NCBI RefSeq assembly: GCF_000744705.1
Contig: NZ_JQML01000001.1
Span: 8,008,017 to 8,072,016 of the forward strand
Direction: 5' to 3'
DNA: 64,000 nucleotides
Origin: Streptacidiphilus albus JL83
GTDB lineage: Bacteria; Actinomycetota; Actinomycetes; Streptomycetales; Streptomycetaceae
The notes under the pieces were generated by a model. It worked only from the letters and a program-made list of their open reading frames with translations, was not told the DNA's origin and did no database searches. Position numbers and translations under genes: made by a program. Below are positions 38,189 through 48,232 of this stretch, piece by piece. Every line of letters begins with the position of its first letter. Positions within the stretch are counted from its first letter, which is position 1.

Positions 38189-39835
38189 TCAGCGGCCGAG
38201 CAGCTTGGCCGACTCCGCGCGCATCTCGACCTTGCGGACCTTCCCGGTCACCGTCACCGGGAACGCGTCGACCAGGTGGACGTAGCGCGGGATCTTGTAG
38301 TGCGCCAGCCTGCCGGTGCAGAACTCCCGCACCGCCTCCGCCGTCAGCTCCGGCGCCCCCGGGCGCAGCCGGACCCAGGCCATCAGCTCCTCCCCGTAGA
38401 CCGGGTCCGGCACGCCGACGACCTGGGCGTCCAGCACGTCCGGGTGGGTGTAGAGGAACTCCTCGATCTCGCGCGGGTAGATGTTCTCGCCGCCCCGGAT
38501 CACCATGTCCTTGATCCGGCCGGTGATGGTCAGATAGCCGTCCTCGTCCATCGCGGCCAGGTCGCCGGTGTGCATCCAGCCGTCCGGGTCGACCGCCTCG
38601 GCGGTCTGCTCGGGCTGCTCCCAGTAGCCCAGCATCACCGAGTAGCCCCGGGTGCACAGCTCGCCGTCGGTGCCGCGCGGCAGGGTCTCGCCGGTCTCCG
38701 GATCGACGACCTTGGCCTCCAGGTGCGGGCCGACCCGGCCGACGGTGGACACCCGGTGCTCCAGCGAGTCGGTGGTCCGGGTCTGGGTGGACACCGGCGA
38801 GGTCTCGGTCATGCCGTAGCAGATCGACACGTCGCGCATCCCCATCCGTTCCACGACCTGCTTCATCACCTCGGCCGGGCAGGGGGAGCCGGCCATGATG
38901 CCGGTGCGCAGCGCGGACAGGTCGTGCGCCAGGAAGTCGGCGAAGGAGGGGTCGTTGAGCATGGCGATGAACATGGTCGGCACCCCGTAGAGAGAGGTGC
39001 AGCGCTCCCCGGCGACCGCGCGCAGCGTCGCCGCCGGGTCGAAGGCGGGGGCCGGGATCACCACGCACGCCCCGTGGCTGACGGCCGCGAGGTTGCCCAT
39101 CACCATCCCGAAGCAGTGGTAGAAGGGGACGGGCACGCAGATCCGGTCGGCCTCGGTGTACTCGCACAGCTCGCCGACGAAGTAGCCGTTGTTCAGGATG
39201 TTGCGGTGGGAGAGGGTCGCGCCCTTGGGGAAGCCGGTGGTGCCCGAGGTGTACTGGATGTTGATCGGGTCGCCCGGCGCCAGCTCCGCCCCGAGGGCGT
39301 CCAGCCGGGCCCGGTCGCGCTCGCCGTCGCCGGACCGGCCGGAGGCGAGCAGCGCGGTCCACGGCTCCTCGCCGATCAGCAGCACGTTCCGCAGGGCGGA
39401 GCAGCGGGGCGCCGCCTCGGCGAGCATCCCGGCGTAGTCCGAGGTCTTGAACGAGGGCAGCGCCACCACCGTCCCGATCCCGGCCTGGTTGAGCACGTAC
39501 TCCAGCTCGTGGGTCCGGTAGCCGGGGTTGACGGTGACCAGGACCGCGCCGATCCGGGCGGTGGCGTACTGGAGGAAGACCCACTCGGGGCAGTTGGGGG
39601 ACCAGATGCCGACCCGGTCACCGCGTTCCACGCCCAGCGCCAGCAGTCCCAGCGCCACCGCGTCGACCTCCTCGGCCAGCTCGCGGTAGCTCCAGCGGCG
39701 TCCGGAGCCGACGTCGACCAGCGCCTCCCGCTCCGGGTGGGCGGCGACGGTGCGGGCGAGGCAGCCGCCGATGGTCTCGTCCAGCAGCGGGGGGTCGGCG
39801 GGACCGGCGGCGTGGCTGGGCGCGAGGGTGGCCAT
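38189..39835 (-). CDS. Acyl-CoA synthetase (AMP-binding, FadD-like)
   Basis: A 548-residue adenylate-forming enzyme. The ATP/AMP loop [16 protein letters not shown] is at about residues 197-212, with [12 protein letters not shown] (A5 motif) near 340, [28 protein letters not shown] (A7/A8) and the C-terminal Lys in [13 protein letters not shown] that catalyses adenylation. It activates a medium- or long-chain fatty acid to acyl-CoA, cytoplasmic. Start at ATG behind GGAG. It is convergent with the PucR-type gene. Confidence 0.93.
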   Translation of the reverse strand: MATLAPSHAAGPADPPLLDETIGGCLARTVAAHPEREALVDVGSGRRWSYRELAEEVDAVALGLLALGVERGDRVGIWSPNCPEWVFLQYATARIGAVLVTVNPGYRTHELEYVLNQAGIGTVVALPSFKTSDYAGMLAEAAPRCSALRNVLLIGEEPWTALLASGRSGDGERDRARLDALGAELAPGDPINIQYTSGTTGFPKGATLSHRNILNNGYFVGELCEYTEADRICVPVPFYHCFGMVMGNLAAVSHGACVVIPAPAFDPAATLRAVAGERCTSLYGVPTMFIAMLNDPSFADFLAHDLSALRTGIMAGSPCPAEVMKQVVERMGMRDVSICYGMTETSPVSTQTRTTDSLEHRVSTVGRVGPHLEAKVVDPETGETLPRGTDGELCTRGYSVMLGYWEQPEQTAEAVDPDGWMHTGDLAAMDEDGYLTITGRIKDMVIRGGENIYPREIEEFLYTHPDVLDAQVVGVPDPVYGEELMAWVRLRPGAPELTAEAVREFCTGRLAHYKIPRYVHLVDAFPVTVTGKVRKVEMRAESAKLLGR

Positions 39836-39999
39836 GGGCTGCTCCGAGAGGTGGGCGGGGCACAGGACGGGTACGGCTCAGCAGCACCCTAGAGCCGCGA
39901 GCCCGGCCGGGAAACAGGGTCGGCGCGGCGCCGCCCCGCCGCCCCGCCCCCGCCCGCCACCGGGCAGTACCGGTACGGGGGCGGCGGGCCGGTCCGGGC

Positions 40000-41361
40000 T
40001 CAGCCGGTGACGACCGGGTCGAGCTGTTCCGGCGCGGGCTCCAGCGCCCACAGGTCGCCGCCGGGCGGCGGGGTCAGCTTCGCCAGGGCGGCGGATGCCC
40101 CGGCGTCGCCGGCGACGGCCGCCGCGTGGATGTCGTCGTCGGCGGCGAACGCCTGGAAGTCCAGCTCCGGGTAGGGCCAGGCCGCGGCTCCGGTCGCGGC
40201 CGGGACCAGGTAGTCGATCGAGCCGAGCAGGGAGCCGCCGGCCGGCGTGGTGCAGCTCCAGAGGTCGACGCCGACCTTCTGGCCGATCTGCGCCAGCCGG
40301 GTCAGCGCGGTGAGGTTGAAGTTGGAGTAGTGCCAGCTGCGGGTGCGGGTGATCTCCAGCGGCTCGCTGCCGTCGGCCGCCAGCTGCCCGGGCAGCAGCC
40401 GGGTCTCCACCCCCTGCACCAGGCCCCTGGCGGTGGCCTGCTGACCGGTCGCCAGGGCCAGCGCGGCGTCCTCCATGGCGGCGAAGGAGCCGTGGTTGTT
40501 GGGCTGGGCGAACTCGGCCCTGCCGTCCGGGCTGGTCCGGTTCCAGCTCAGGAACCTGCCGTACCAGCTGTTCATGGCGGTGTGGTCGGCGCCGGTCCAG
40601 CCGGGCGCGCCGGCGTCCAGGATCGCGGTGGCGTCGATCACATCGGTGAACTGCTGGGAGAAGTCGATGCCGCCCTCGCCGCGGACGGCGCTGCTGCAGG
40701 GGATGAACTGGGCGTAGTTCAGGTCGGGGTTCATCGCGGTGGCGGGGTCGGTGAACCAGGTCCGGACGTCCAGCTCGGCCCGCCGGGCGTAGCCGGCGTT
40801 GCCGGTGTAGTACCAGGCCAGGGCCAGGTTGTAGACGGCGGTGAACATCTCGCCGCGCTCCAGGTGGTCGCTGATGCCGTCGACGGCGGGATTGACGTCG
40901 CCGTCCTTGTCGACATAGGGACAGCCCCAGGGGTTGGCGTCGGTGACCGGTTCGGTCGGCCACCAGTAGGGGGCCTCGCTGAGGTAGTCGTGCTTGCTGC
41001 CGCTCGGGGGAGTCTGCTTCTTGTCCATCACGGACCAGGGGCCCTGGGTCAGCTCGGCGTCGGCGCTCGCGGTGAGGACGGCCAGCTCGGACTTGAGCCG
41101 GGCGCTGCCGCCGGCCGCGAGTCGGGCCCGGGTGGCGGCGATGGTCGCCCCGTCCAGCACCACGGTCTTCGGCACCGGCAGCGGCGGCAGGGCGGTCGCG
41201 GGGGCGGTCACGGGGGCGGTCACGGGGGCGGGGGAGGCGGCGGTGGGGGCGGCCGTGGCGGCGGTGGTCGAACCGGCGGTGGCCACGGCGGCCGCGGTGG
41301 CCAGCGAGACCAGGAGCAGACGTCTGCGGGCGGGAGCGCGGTGCCGAGCTGTGGGGAGCAT
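40000..41361 (-). CDS. Secreted alginate-lyase-family polysaccharide lyase
   Basis: A 453-residue exported protein. The chosen ATG (41361) follows GGAGGAAAGCCC; in-frame ATGs further upstream lack such a site. Signal peptide (RRRLLLVSLATAAAVATAG). The (alpha/alpha) barrel of the PL5-type alginate lyase family follows, with SEAPYWWPTE, RGEMFTAVYNLALAWYYTG, QPNNHGSF (the NNHG catalytic Asn-His pair, about residue 285) and SWHYSNFNLTALTRLAQIG. Likely acts on uronate-rich polysaccharide outside the cell; the exact substrate is not certain. Confidence 0.9.
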   Translation of the reverse strand: MLPTARHRAPARRRLLLVSLATAAAVATAGSTTAATAAPTAASPAPVTAPVTAPATALPPLPVPKTVVLDGATIAATRARLAAGGSARLKSELAVLTASADAELTQGPWSVMDKKQTPPSGSKHDYLSEAPYWWPTEPVTDANPWGCPYVDKDGDVNPAVDGISDHLERGEMFTAVYNLALAWYYTGNAGYARRAELDVRTWFTDPATAMNPDLNYAQFIPCSSAVRGEGGIDFSQQFTDVIDATAILDAGAPGWTGADHTAMNSWYGRFLSWNRTSPDGRAEFAQPNNHGSFAAMEDAALALATGQQATARGLVQGVETRLLPGQLAADGSEPLEITRTRSWHYSNFNLTALTRLAQIGQKVGVDLWSCTTPAGGSLLGSIDYLVPAATGAAAWPYPELDFQAFAADDDIHAAAVAGDAGASAALAKLTPPPGGDLWALEPAPEQLDPVVTG

Positions 41362-41394
41362 GGGCTTTCCTCCGGACGGAAGCAGCAGGACTTT

Positions 41395-41410
41395 GTTCAT
41401 CTTCTTGAAC
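41395..41410. promoter_or_regulatory. Short inverted repeat upstream of alginate-lyase-like gene
   Basis: GTTCA and TGAAC arms with a 6-base spacer, 34 bases before the start. An AT-rich stretch (41470-41500) further upstream may contain the promoter. Only weak support. Confidence 0.35.
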
Positions 41411-41602
41411 GGTGACCACATATGAAGAACCGTCAGGGAACGCTAGCCCCGTCCGGGCCACTCGTCCAGAGGATTGGTTAAGCATGTTTACAAGAATCTT
41501 CGGCCGGGTCGGGGTCGGGGCGGAGCGTCCGGAACGCCACCCCGGGGGGCCCGTCGAGTGACGCCGGGTGATCGCGGCACTCTGCTAGAGTGGAGTCACC
41601 GA

Positions 41603-41676
41603 CGCGGGGTGGAGCAGCTCGGTAGCTCGCTGGGCTCATAACCCAGAGGTCGCAGGTTCAAATCCTGTCCCCGCTA
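41603..41676 (+). tRNA. Initiator tRNA-fMet(CAU)
   Basis: A 74-nt cloverleaf. Acceptor CGCGGGG/CCCCGCT with an unpaired 1:72 (C1, U72), the hallmark of initiators; D arm GAGCAGCTCGGTAGCTC; anticodon stem CTGGG/CCCAG with three consecutive G-C pairs below loop CTCATAA (anticodon CAU); T arm GCAGG-TTCAAAT-CCTGT; discriminator A. No encoded CCA. It is followed by a strong terminator. Confidence 0.96.
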
Positions 41677-41680
41677 CTTG

Positions 41681-41724
41681 AACTCTGTAGGCCCAGCGTT
41701 CGCACGCTGGGCCTACAGAGTTTT
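41681..41724 (+). terminator. Rho-independent terminator of the initiator tRNA
   Basis: A perfect 18-bp stem (41681-41698 with 41705-41722), loop TTCGCA, running into TTTT. It begins 4 bases after the tRNA. Confidence 0.92.
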
Positions 41725-41814
41725 GCGCGCCAGGTCGGCGCCTCCCCTTGCGGAGATCCCCTCCGCCCCCCTGGCTCGTTCTTGTGAACCTCCGTGCGTC
41801 ATCCTGCGGAGCCC

Positions 41815-41839
41815 TCCTCGAAGCGTGCCGCTACGAGGA
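41815..41839 (+). promoter_or_regulatory. Hairpin covering the ribosome-binding site of the DEAD-box helicase gene
   Basis: TCCTCG (41815-41820) can pair with CGAGGA (41834-41839), hiding most of the Shine-Dalgarno GAGGAAGG that precedes the ATG at 41849. The 6-bp stem is weak enough to be opened by a helicase, cold-shock factor or temperature change. Confidence 0.4.
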
Positions 41840-41848
41840 AGGTTCTGC

Positions 41849-43399
41849 ATGAACCACCGCACCAGCCGTTCCAACGACCCGCGCCCGGCGACCCGTTTCG
41901 GTCGACCCACCGGCGCCCCCCGTACCAACCCCGCCTCCTCGCGCAGCCGGGCCCCGCAGCAGGGCGCGCCGCGCCGCCGCCCGCTGGTCCAGTCGGGCGA
42001 GTTCGAGATGCCGGTGAGCACCACCCCCTCACTGCCCGCCGTCGAGACCTTCGCCGAGCTGGAGATGCCCGGCGCGCTGCTGGCGACGCTCACCCGCGAG
42101 GGTGTCACCCAGCCGTTCCCGATCCAGGGGGCGACCCTGCCCAACTCGCTGGCCGGCCGGGACGTCCTCGGCCGGGGCCGCACCGGCTCCGGCAAGACGC
42201 TGGCCTTCGGGCTGGCCGTGCTGGCCCGCACCGCGGGCCGCCGGGCCGAGCCCAAGTGCCCGCTGGCGCTGGTGCTGGTCCCGACCCGCGAGCTGGCCCA
42301 GCAGGTCGCCGACGCACTCACCCCGTACGCCACCTCGGTGAACCTCCGGCTGACCACGGTCGTCGGCGGGATGTCCATCACCCGGCAGTCCGCCGCGCTG
42401 CGCCGCGGCGTCGAGCTGCTGATCGCCACGCCCGGCCGGCTGAAGGACCTGATCGACCGTGGCGACGCCCGGCTCGACCGGGTCGCCATCACCGTCCTGG
42501 ACGAGGCCGACCAGATGGCCGACATGGGCTTCCTGCCCCAGGTCACCAATCTGCTGGAGCAGGTCCAGCCGAACGGCCAGACGATGCTGTTCTCGGCCAC
42601 CCTGGACCGCAATGTGGACCGACTGGTCCGCCGCTTCCTCTCCGACCCGGTCACCCATTCGGTCGACCCCTCGGCCGGCGCGGTCACCACCATGGACCAC
42701 CACGTCCTCTATGTCGCCGACGCCGACAAGCGCGCCGTGACCGTCGAGATCGCCGCCCGCGAGGGCCGCGTGATCATGTTCATGGACACCAAGCACGCCA
42801 CCGACAAGCTCGCCCGCGAGCTGCTGGCCAACGGCGTCCGGGCGGCCTCGCTGCACGGCGGCAAGTCCCAGCCGCAGCGCAACCGGGTGCTGGAGCAGTT
42901 CCGCGACGGCCACATCACCGCCCTGGTCGCCACCAACGTCGCCGCCCGCGGCATCCACGTCGACAACCTCGACCTGGTGGTCAACGTCGACCCGCCGACC
43001 GACCACAAGGACTACCTGCACCGCGGCGGCCGCACCGCCCGGGCCGGCGAGTCCGGCACCGTGGTCACCCTGGTCCTGGCCAACCAGCGCCGGGAGATGG
43101 CGCGGCTGATGGCCGACGCCGGGATCACCCCCAACAACGACCGGGTCCGCTCGGGCGACGCGGAGCTCTCCCGGATCACCGGCGCCCGCAAGCCCAGCGG
43201 CGTCCCCGTGGTCATCGCCGCCCCGGCGCCGGCCGTCCCGGCCCAGGGCTCCCGCCGCCCGCGCGGCGGCGGCTCCGGTGGCAACGGCGGTTCCGGCAGC
43301 GGTTCCGCCGGTGGCGCCGGACAGTCGCGCAGCCGTCGTCCCCGCCGCAGTGGCGGCACCGGCGGCGGCAGCGGCACCCGGCCGAGCCGTTCCGTCTGA
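41849..43399 (+). CDS. DEAD-box RNA helicase
   Basis: A 516-residue helicase starting behind GAGGAAGG. The N-terminal 60 residues are basic and disordered. The helicase core has Q-motif FPIQGATLP, motif I GRTGSGKT, Ia PTRELAQQ, II VLDEADQM, III FSATLD, IV VIMFMDTK, V TNVAARGIHVDNL and VI HRGGRTARAG. The C-terminal 70 residues are Gly/Ser/Arg-rich, suited for RNA contacts. It remodels RNA, probably in ribosome assembly or mRNA decay at low temperature. The leader contains a hairpin over the ribosome-binding site. Confidence 0.95.
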   Translation: MNHRTSRSNDPRPATRFGRPTGAPRTNPASSRSRAPQQGAPRRRPLVQSGEFEMPVSTTPSLPAVETFAELEMPGALLATLTREGVTQPFPIQGATLPNSLAGRDVLGRGRTGSGKTLAFGLAVLARTAGRRAEPKCPLALVLVPTRELAQQVADALTPYATSVNLRLTTVVGGMSITRQSAALRRGVELLIATPGRLKDLIDRGDARLDRVAITVLDEADQMADMGFLPQVTNLLEQVQPNGQTMLFSATLDRNVDRLVRRFLSDPVTHSVDPSAGAVTTMDHHVLYVADADKRAVTVEIAAREGRVIMFMDTKHATDKLARELLANGVRAASLHGGKSQPQRNRVLEQFRDGHITALVATNVAARGIHVDNLDLVVNVDPPTDHKDYLHRGGRTARAGESGTVVTLVLANQRREMARLMADAGITPNNDRVRSGDAELSRITGARKPSGVPVVIAAPAPAVPAQGSRRPRGGGSGGNGGSGSGSAGGAGQSRSRRPRRSGGTGGGSGTRPSRSV

Positions 43400-43412
43400 G
43401 TCGGACACAGAA

Positions 43413-43443
43413 GTGGCGGGCACCCCCCCGTGGTGCCCGCCAC
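43413..43443 (+). terminator. Terminator hairpin after the helicase gene
   Basis: A perfect 12-bp stem GTGGCGGGCACC/GGTGCCCGCCAC with a 7-base C-rich loop, 14 bases after the stop codon. Confidence 0.85.
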
Positions 43444-43637
43444 CAGGCACGTTGCCGTGCCGAGGGCCCATCCTGGTCGTAATCGAACAGCAGGGATCAC
43501 CCCCGGCCAGGGGTGATTCCGCCGCCGACCGGGGGTCGCTCGGTTCCCCGCAGCGATTCGTGCGGCTTGTACGGTCGTAGGGGGGAAGCGTCCCGGGGCA
43601 GGGGGCCCGGCCCAGGTATCGAGTCAGGAACATTCAC

Positions 43638-44372
43638 GTGGTCCCAGTCACAGCAAACGGCTCCGAAGCCGCAGGCCAGGCCGGTCACGCCGGCCGGATC
43701 GGACACCTCGGCACGGTCCGGGTCGTCGTCGTGGACGACGAGGCGCTGATCCGCTCCGGGCTGGCGATGATCCTCGGCAGCGCACCCGACATCACCGTGG
43801 TCGCCACCTGTTCGGGCACCGAGGCCGTCTCCGTGGTGCGCACCCACCGGCCGAACGTGGTCCTGCTGGACATCCGGATGCCCGACATCGACGGGCTCAC
43901 CCTGCTGCGCCGGCTGATGGCGCTGCCGGACGCCCCGCACGTGGCCATGCTCACCACCTTCGACACCGACGAGTACCTGGACCAGGCGCTGCGGCTGGGC
44001 GCCACCGGCTTCCTGCTCAAGGACACCGACCCGGAGGCCCTGGCCAACTCGGTGCGGGCGGTCGCGACCGGCGCGGGCTGCCTGTCCGCGCCGGTGCTCC
44101 GGCGGCTGCGCGAGGTCCAGGACCGGGTCAGGTCCGCCGCCGCCCCGGGCGTCGCCAAGGTGGACCTGCTCACCGCCCGTGAGTTGCAGGTCCTCGGCCA
44201 CCTCGGCCACGGCCTGTCCAACGCCGAGGTCGGCGCCCGGATGCACCTGGGCGCGGCCACCGTCAAGGACTACGTCAGCGCCGTGCTCACCAAGCTCGGC
44301 GTGGCCAACCGGATCCAGGCGGCGGTGCTGGCCGAGCGGGCCGGGCTGCTGGACCGCCCGGAGACGCCGTGA
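43638..44372 (+). CDS. NarL/LuxR-family response regulator
   Basis: A 244-residue regulator. Receiver domain from about residue 27 (VRVVVVDDEALIRSGL, phospho-Asp78 in LLDIRMPD, Lys in LLKDTDPEAL) and LuxR helix-turn-helix (LTARELQVLGHLGHGLSNAEVG, HLGAATVKDYVSAVLTKLG). The first 26 residues are not conserved, so translation may begin later; no good ribosome site marks the GTG at 43638. The stop overlaps the start of the kinase gene (GTGA), so the order is regulator then kinase, opposite to the first two-component pair. Confidence 0.92.
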   Translation: MVPVTANGSEAAGQAGHAGRIGHLGTVRVVVVDDEALIRSGLAMILGSAPDITVVATCSGTEAVSVVRTHRPNVVLLDIRMPDIDGLTLLRRLMALPDAPHVAMLTTFDTDEYLDQALRLGATGFLLKDTDPEALANSVRAVATGAGCLSAPVLRRLREVQDRVRSAAAPGVAKVDLLTARELQVLGHLGHGLSNAEVGARMHLGAATVKDYVSAVLTKLGVANRIQAAVLAERAGLLDRPETP

Positions 44373-45526
44373 GACGGCTCCGCCTCGGCGGCCCCCGGCT
44401 GCAGGCCGCCGCAGTAACGTTCTGCCTGGTCGGCGCGTCGATGCTGGACGCCTGGCTGAACTTCCCCAAGCCGCGCGACTGGACCTTCTACGCCTCGGTG
44501 CTCGCCGCCGCCTCGCTGCTGCTGCGCAAGCGCTTCCCCCGGACCGTGCTGCTGGTGACCCTGCCCGGCCTCTACGCCGGGACCGCCATGGTCGCCTCGA
44601 TGGTCGCGCTCTACGAGGTCGCCCGAGCGGGCCGGGCCAACTGGCAGACCTGGTCCGCGGGCGTGGTGGTCGGGCTCGGACTGTTCATCACCTGGCCGCT
44701 CTCCGCCTTCAACAAGGAGTCCCTGGCCGACCACACCCTGGACCTGATCCACGCGGTGATGCTGGCCGGCGGCCCGGCCGCGCTGGGACTGCTGCTGCGC
44801 ACCCGGGAGGCGCTGTCCGCTCGGGTGGCCGAGCTGGCCTCGCTGCGCGACCACGAGCGGGAGCTGCACGCGCAGACCATCCTGGCCCGGGAGCGGGCCA
44901 GGATCGCCCGGGAGATGCACGACGTGGTCTCGCACCAGGCCGGACTGATAGCGGTCCAGGCCGGGGCGCTGCAGGTGACCGCGCGCGACCCGGAGGTCCG
45001 GCAGACCGCGAAGATGCTGCGCGGTCTGGCGGTGGCCACCCTGGAGGAGCTGCGGACCATGATCCTGGTGCTCCGTGCCGCCGGGGCCGGCCCCACCGAG
45101 CTGGTGCCGCAGCCCCGGCTGACCGACCTGCCCCGGCTGGTCGCCGAGTCCGAGGTGGACGCCGCGCTGCAGCTGCTGGTGCCCGGGGACGCGGTGCTGC
45201 CCGAGCCGGTGGAGCGGGCCGCCTACCGGACCGTCCAGGAGGCGCTGACCAACGTCCGCAAGCACGCCCTGGGTGCGCCGACCGAGGTGGTGGTGCGGCT
45301 GGACGGGGACCGGCTGCTGGTCGCGGTCGACAACGGCCCGGCCGCCACGCCCGGCCGGCTCGACCTGCCCGGCGGCGGCCACGGCATAGTCGGCCTGCGC
45401 GAGCGGGCCACTCTGCTCGGCGGCACGCTGACCGCCGCCGAGGCGGTCGGCGGCGGCTTCGGCGTTCACCTCAGCGTGCCCGTGACGCCTCCTCCGGGGT
45501 CGGCCCGCGATCACCTTCGGGACTAG
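44369..45526 (+). CDS. NarL-type sensor histidine kinase
   Basis: A 385-residue kinase with a GTG start overlapping the regulator stop. About four to five hydrophobic helices fill residues 10-145, with almost no external domain. The HisKA_3 box is [19 protein letters not shown] (phospho-His184). The ATPase domain shows [16 protein letters not shown] and [18 protein letters not shown]. It phosphorylates the coupled response regulator. The signal is unknown and no obvious target operon is adjacent; pgi follows 70 bases downstream. Confidence 0.93.
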   Translation: MRRLRLGGPRLQAAAVTFCLVGASMLDAWLNFPKPRDWTFYASVLAAASLLLRKRFPRTVLLVTLPGLYAGTAMVASMVALYEVARAGRANWQTWSAGVVVGLGLFITWPLSAFNKESLADHTLDLIHAVMLAGGPAALGLLLRTREALSARVAELASLRDHERELHAQTILARERARIAREMHDVVSHQAGLIAVQAGALQVTARDPEVRQTAKMLRGLAVATLEELRTMILVLRAAGAGPTELVPQPRLTDLPRLVAESEVDAALQLLVPGDAVLPEPVERAAYRTVQEALTNVRKHALGAPTEVVVRLDGDRLLVAVDNGPAATPGRLDLPGGGHGIVGLRERATLLGGTLTAAEAVGGGFGVHLSVPVTPPPGSARDHLRD

Positions 45527-45596
45527 GCTCAGCTCCGTACCGAGTCGTCCGTACCGAAGTACCGTTCGTGCGGGAAATCAGGATGGAGTGAACGTG

Positions 45597-47258
45597 ATGT
45601 CCGAGGGAACCCCTGTGCACCGGCTTCCGCTCGACCGCTCGCCGGAGTGGGCGGAGCTGGGCAAGCACCGGGCGCAGCTGGGCGAGGTGCATCTGCGCGA
45701 ACTTTTCGCCGACGATCCGCGACGCGGCGAGAACTACACCCTCCAGGTCGGCGACCTCTACCTGGACTACTCGAAGCACCTGGTGACCGACGAGACGCTG
45801 GCCCTGCTGCGCCGGCTGGCGGCGGCGCGCGGGGTGTTCGAGCTGCGGGACGCGATGTTCCGCGGCGAGAAGATCAACATCACCGAGGACCGGGCGGTGC
45901 TCCACACCGCGCTGCGCGCCCCGCGCGAGGCCGTGATCGAGGTGGACGGCGTCAACGTGGTCCCCGAGGTGCACGCGGTCCTGGACAAGATGGCGGCCTT
46001 CGCCGACCGGATCCGCTCGGGGGAGTGGACCGGCTACACCGGCCGTCCGATCCGCAACGTGGTGAACATCGGCATCGGCGGCTCGGACCTCGGCCCGGCC
46101 ATGGCCTACGAGGCGCTGAAGGCCTTCAGCGACCGGGGCATCGGCGTCCACTTCGTCTCCAATGTGGACGGCTCGGACCTGCACGAGGCGGTCCACGGCC
46201 TGGACGCCGCCGAGACGCTGTTCATCGTCGCCTCGAAGACCTTCACCACCATCGAGACCATCACCAACGCCACCTCGGCCCGCGACTGGCTGCTGGCGCA
46301 GCTCGGCGCCGGGCAGGAGGCGGTGGCCAAGCACTTCGTGGCGCTGTCGACCAACGCCGCCGCGGTGGCCGACTTCGGCATCGACGTCGACAACATGTTC
46401 GAGTTCTGGGACTGGGTGGGCGGTCGTTACTCCTACGACTCGGCCATCGGCCTGTCGCTGATGATCGCGATCGGCCCGGAGCGCTTCCGCGAGATGCTGG
46501 CCGGCTTCCGGCTGGTGGACGACCACTTCCGGACCGCTCCGCCGGAGCAGAACGTGCCGCTGCTGCTGGGCCTGCTCGGGGTCTGGTACGGGGCGTTCTT
46601 CGACGCCCAGTCGCACGCGGTGCTGCCCTACTCGCACTACCTGTCCAAGTTCACCGCCTACCTCCAGCAGCTGGACATGGAGTCCAACGGCAAGTCGGTG
46701 CAGCGCGACGGCGAGCCGGTGGACTGGCAGACCGGCCCGGTGGTCTGGGGCACCCCCGGCACCAACGGTCAGCACGCCTACTACCAGCTGATCCACCAGG
46801 GCACCAAGCTGATCCCGGCCGACCTGATCGGCTTCGCCCGGCCGCTGGCCGAGCTGGAGCCGGTGCTGGCCGCCCAGCACGACCTGCTGATGGCCAACCT
46901 CTTCGCCCAGGGCCAGGCGCTGGCCTTCGGCAAGACCCCGGACGAGGTGCGCGCCGAGGGCGTGGCGGAGGAGCTGGTCCCGCACAAGACCTTCAAGGGC
47001 AACCACCCGACCACCACCGTCCTGGCCCAGGAGCTCACCCCCTCGGTGCTGGGCCAGCTGATCGCGCTCTACGAGCACAAGGTCTTCGTCCAGGGCGCGA
47101 TCTGGAACATCGACTCCTTCGACCAGTGGGGCGTGGAGCTCGGCAAGGTGCTGGCGAAGAAGATCGAGCCGGTGCTGGTCGAGGGCGTCGGCGGGGAGTC
47201 GCTGGACTCCTCCACGGCCACCCTGGCCACCCGCTACCGCGCGCTGCGCGGTCGCTGA
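45597..47258 (+). CDS. pgi: Glucose-6-phosphate isomerase
   Basis: A 553-residue enzyme interconverting glucose-6-phosphate and fructose-6-phosphate in glycolysis and gluconeogenesis. Conserved blocks are [60 protein letters not shown] (catalytic Glu region), QLDMESNGK and [11 protein letters not shown] (catalytic His). Length is normal for the long bacterial/eukaryotic form. I place the start at ATG 45597, 8 bases after GGAG; a GTG at 45588 is an in-frame alternative. Confidence 0.96.
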   Translation: MSEGTPVHRLPLDRSPEWAELGKHRAQLGEVHLRELFADDPRRGENYTLQVGDLYLDYSKHLVTDETLALLRRLAAARGVFELRDAMFRGEKINITEDRAVLHTALRAPREAVIEVDGVNVVPEVHAVLDKMAAFADRIRSGEWTGYTGRPIRNVVNIGIGGSDLGPAMAYEALKAFSDRGIGVHFVSNVDGSDLHEAVHGLDAAETLFIVASKTFTTIETITNATSARDWLLAQLGAGQEAVAKHFVALSTNAAAVADFGIDVDNMFEFWDWVGGRYSYDSAIGLSLMIAIGPERFREMLAGFRLVDDHFRTAPPEQNVPLLLGLLGVWYGAFFDAQSHAVLPYSHYLSKFTAYLQQLDMESNGKSVQRDGEPVDWQTGPVVWGTPGTNGQHAYYQLIHQGTKLIPADLIGFARPLAELEPVLAAQHDLLMANLFAQGQALAFGKTPDEVRAEGVAEELVPHKTFKGNHPTTTVLAQELTPSVLGQLIALYEHKVFVQGAIWNIDSFDQWGVELGKVLAKKIEPVLVEGVGGESLDSSTATLATRYRALRGR

Positions 47259-47294
47259 CCCCGGCCGGACCGGTCGCCGGCGGCGGGGCGGTGC

Positions 47295-48104
47295 CTACCA
47301 GGGCATCGCCACGCCGCCGTTGGGCCGCAGGATCTGCCCGGTGACGAACCGGGCGGCGTCGCTGACCAGGTAGTGGATCGCGTAGGCGATGTCCTCCGGG
47401 TCGCCGATCAGGCCCAGCGGCGACATCCGGCGCAGCGGCTTCTCGGCCGCCGCGCGGGCCTCCTCGTCCAGGCTGCCGTCGGGCAGCAGGTAGTGCCGGG
47501 CGGTCATCGCGGTCCGCACCAGGCCGGGGGCGACCGCGTTGACCCGGACGCCGTGCCGGCCGACCTCGGCCGCGAGGTTCCGGGTCAGCTGGACCACGGC
47601 GGCCTTGGAGACCGAGTAGCTCATGATCCCGGGGGTGGCCGAGTCCACCGCGCCGGAGGCGGTGTTCACGATGGAGCCGCCGCCGGCGGCGCACATGATG
47701 CGCGCGGCGGCCTGGCAGGCGTGGAAGGTCCCCTTGAAGTTGACGTCGAGGACCGCGTCCAGGTCGGCCTCCTCCACGTCGACCACCTCGCCGGTGCGGA
47801 TGATCCCGGCGATGTTGCACAGCACGTCCAGCCGCCCGTACTCGGCCGCGACGCCCTCGACCAGGTCGAACACCGCTGCCCGGTCGGAGACGTCCAGGGC
47901 GGCGGAGGCGGCCCGGTGGCCGCCGGCGTGGATGCTCTTGGCGGTCGCCTCGGCGGCCCCGCCGTCGACGTCGGTGCAGACGGCCAGCGCGCCGGCGGCG
48001 GCCAGCACCTGGGCGGTGGCCCGCCCGATGCCGCTGCCCGCGCCGGTGACCACGGCCACCCGCTCGTCCAGCCGGTAGGGGAGGGGGAGCGGCGCTGCGG
48101 GCAT
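47295..48104 (-). CDS. SDR-family oxidoreductase
   Basis: A 269-residue classical short-chain dehydrogenase/reductase. The NAD(P) motif is TGAGSGIGRA (about residues 20-29), with an acidic CTDVDGG after beta-2 suggesting NAD preference, NIAGI for the adenine side, Ser in NTASGAV, catalytic YSVSK (about 165-169) and the C-terminal FVTGQILRPNGG. The substrate is a secondary alcohol or ketone that cannot be named. It is divergent from the thioesterase gene across 128 bases and may share regulation with it. Confidence 0.93.
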   Translation of the reverse strand: MPAAPLPLPYRLDERVAVVTGAGSGIGRATAQVLAAAGALAVCTDVDGGAAEATAKSIHAGGHRAASAALDVSDRAAVFDLVEGVAAEYGRLDVLCNIAGIIRTGEVVDVEEADLDAVLDVNFKGTFHACQAAARIMCAAGGGSIVNTASGAVDSATPGIMSYSVSKAAVVQLTRNLAAEVGRHGVRVNAVAPGLVRTAMTARHYLLPDGSLDEEARAAAEKPLRRMSPLGLIGDPEDIAYAIHYLVSDAARFVTGQILRPNGGVAMPW

Positions 48105-48232
48105 CCGGGACTCCTGGGGGGCGGTGCGGCAAGAACTGATGGGGCATCAGGCGTATCACGTTCACCGTGGCGTAGGAAGCTCCGTTACGATGGTCTACTG
48201 ATGAGTAACTTCTTGGAGGGTTGGACCGCACC

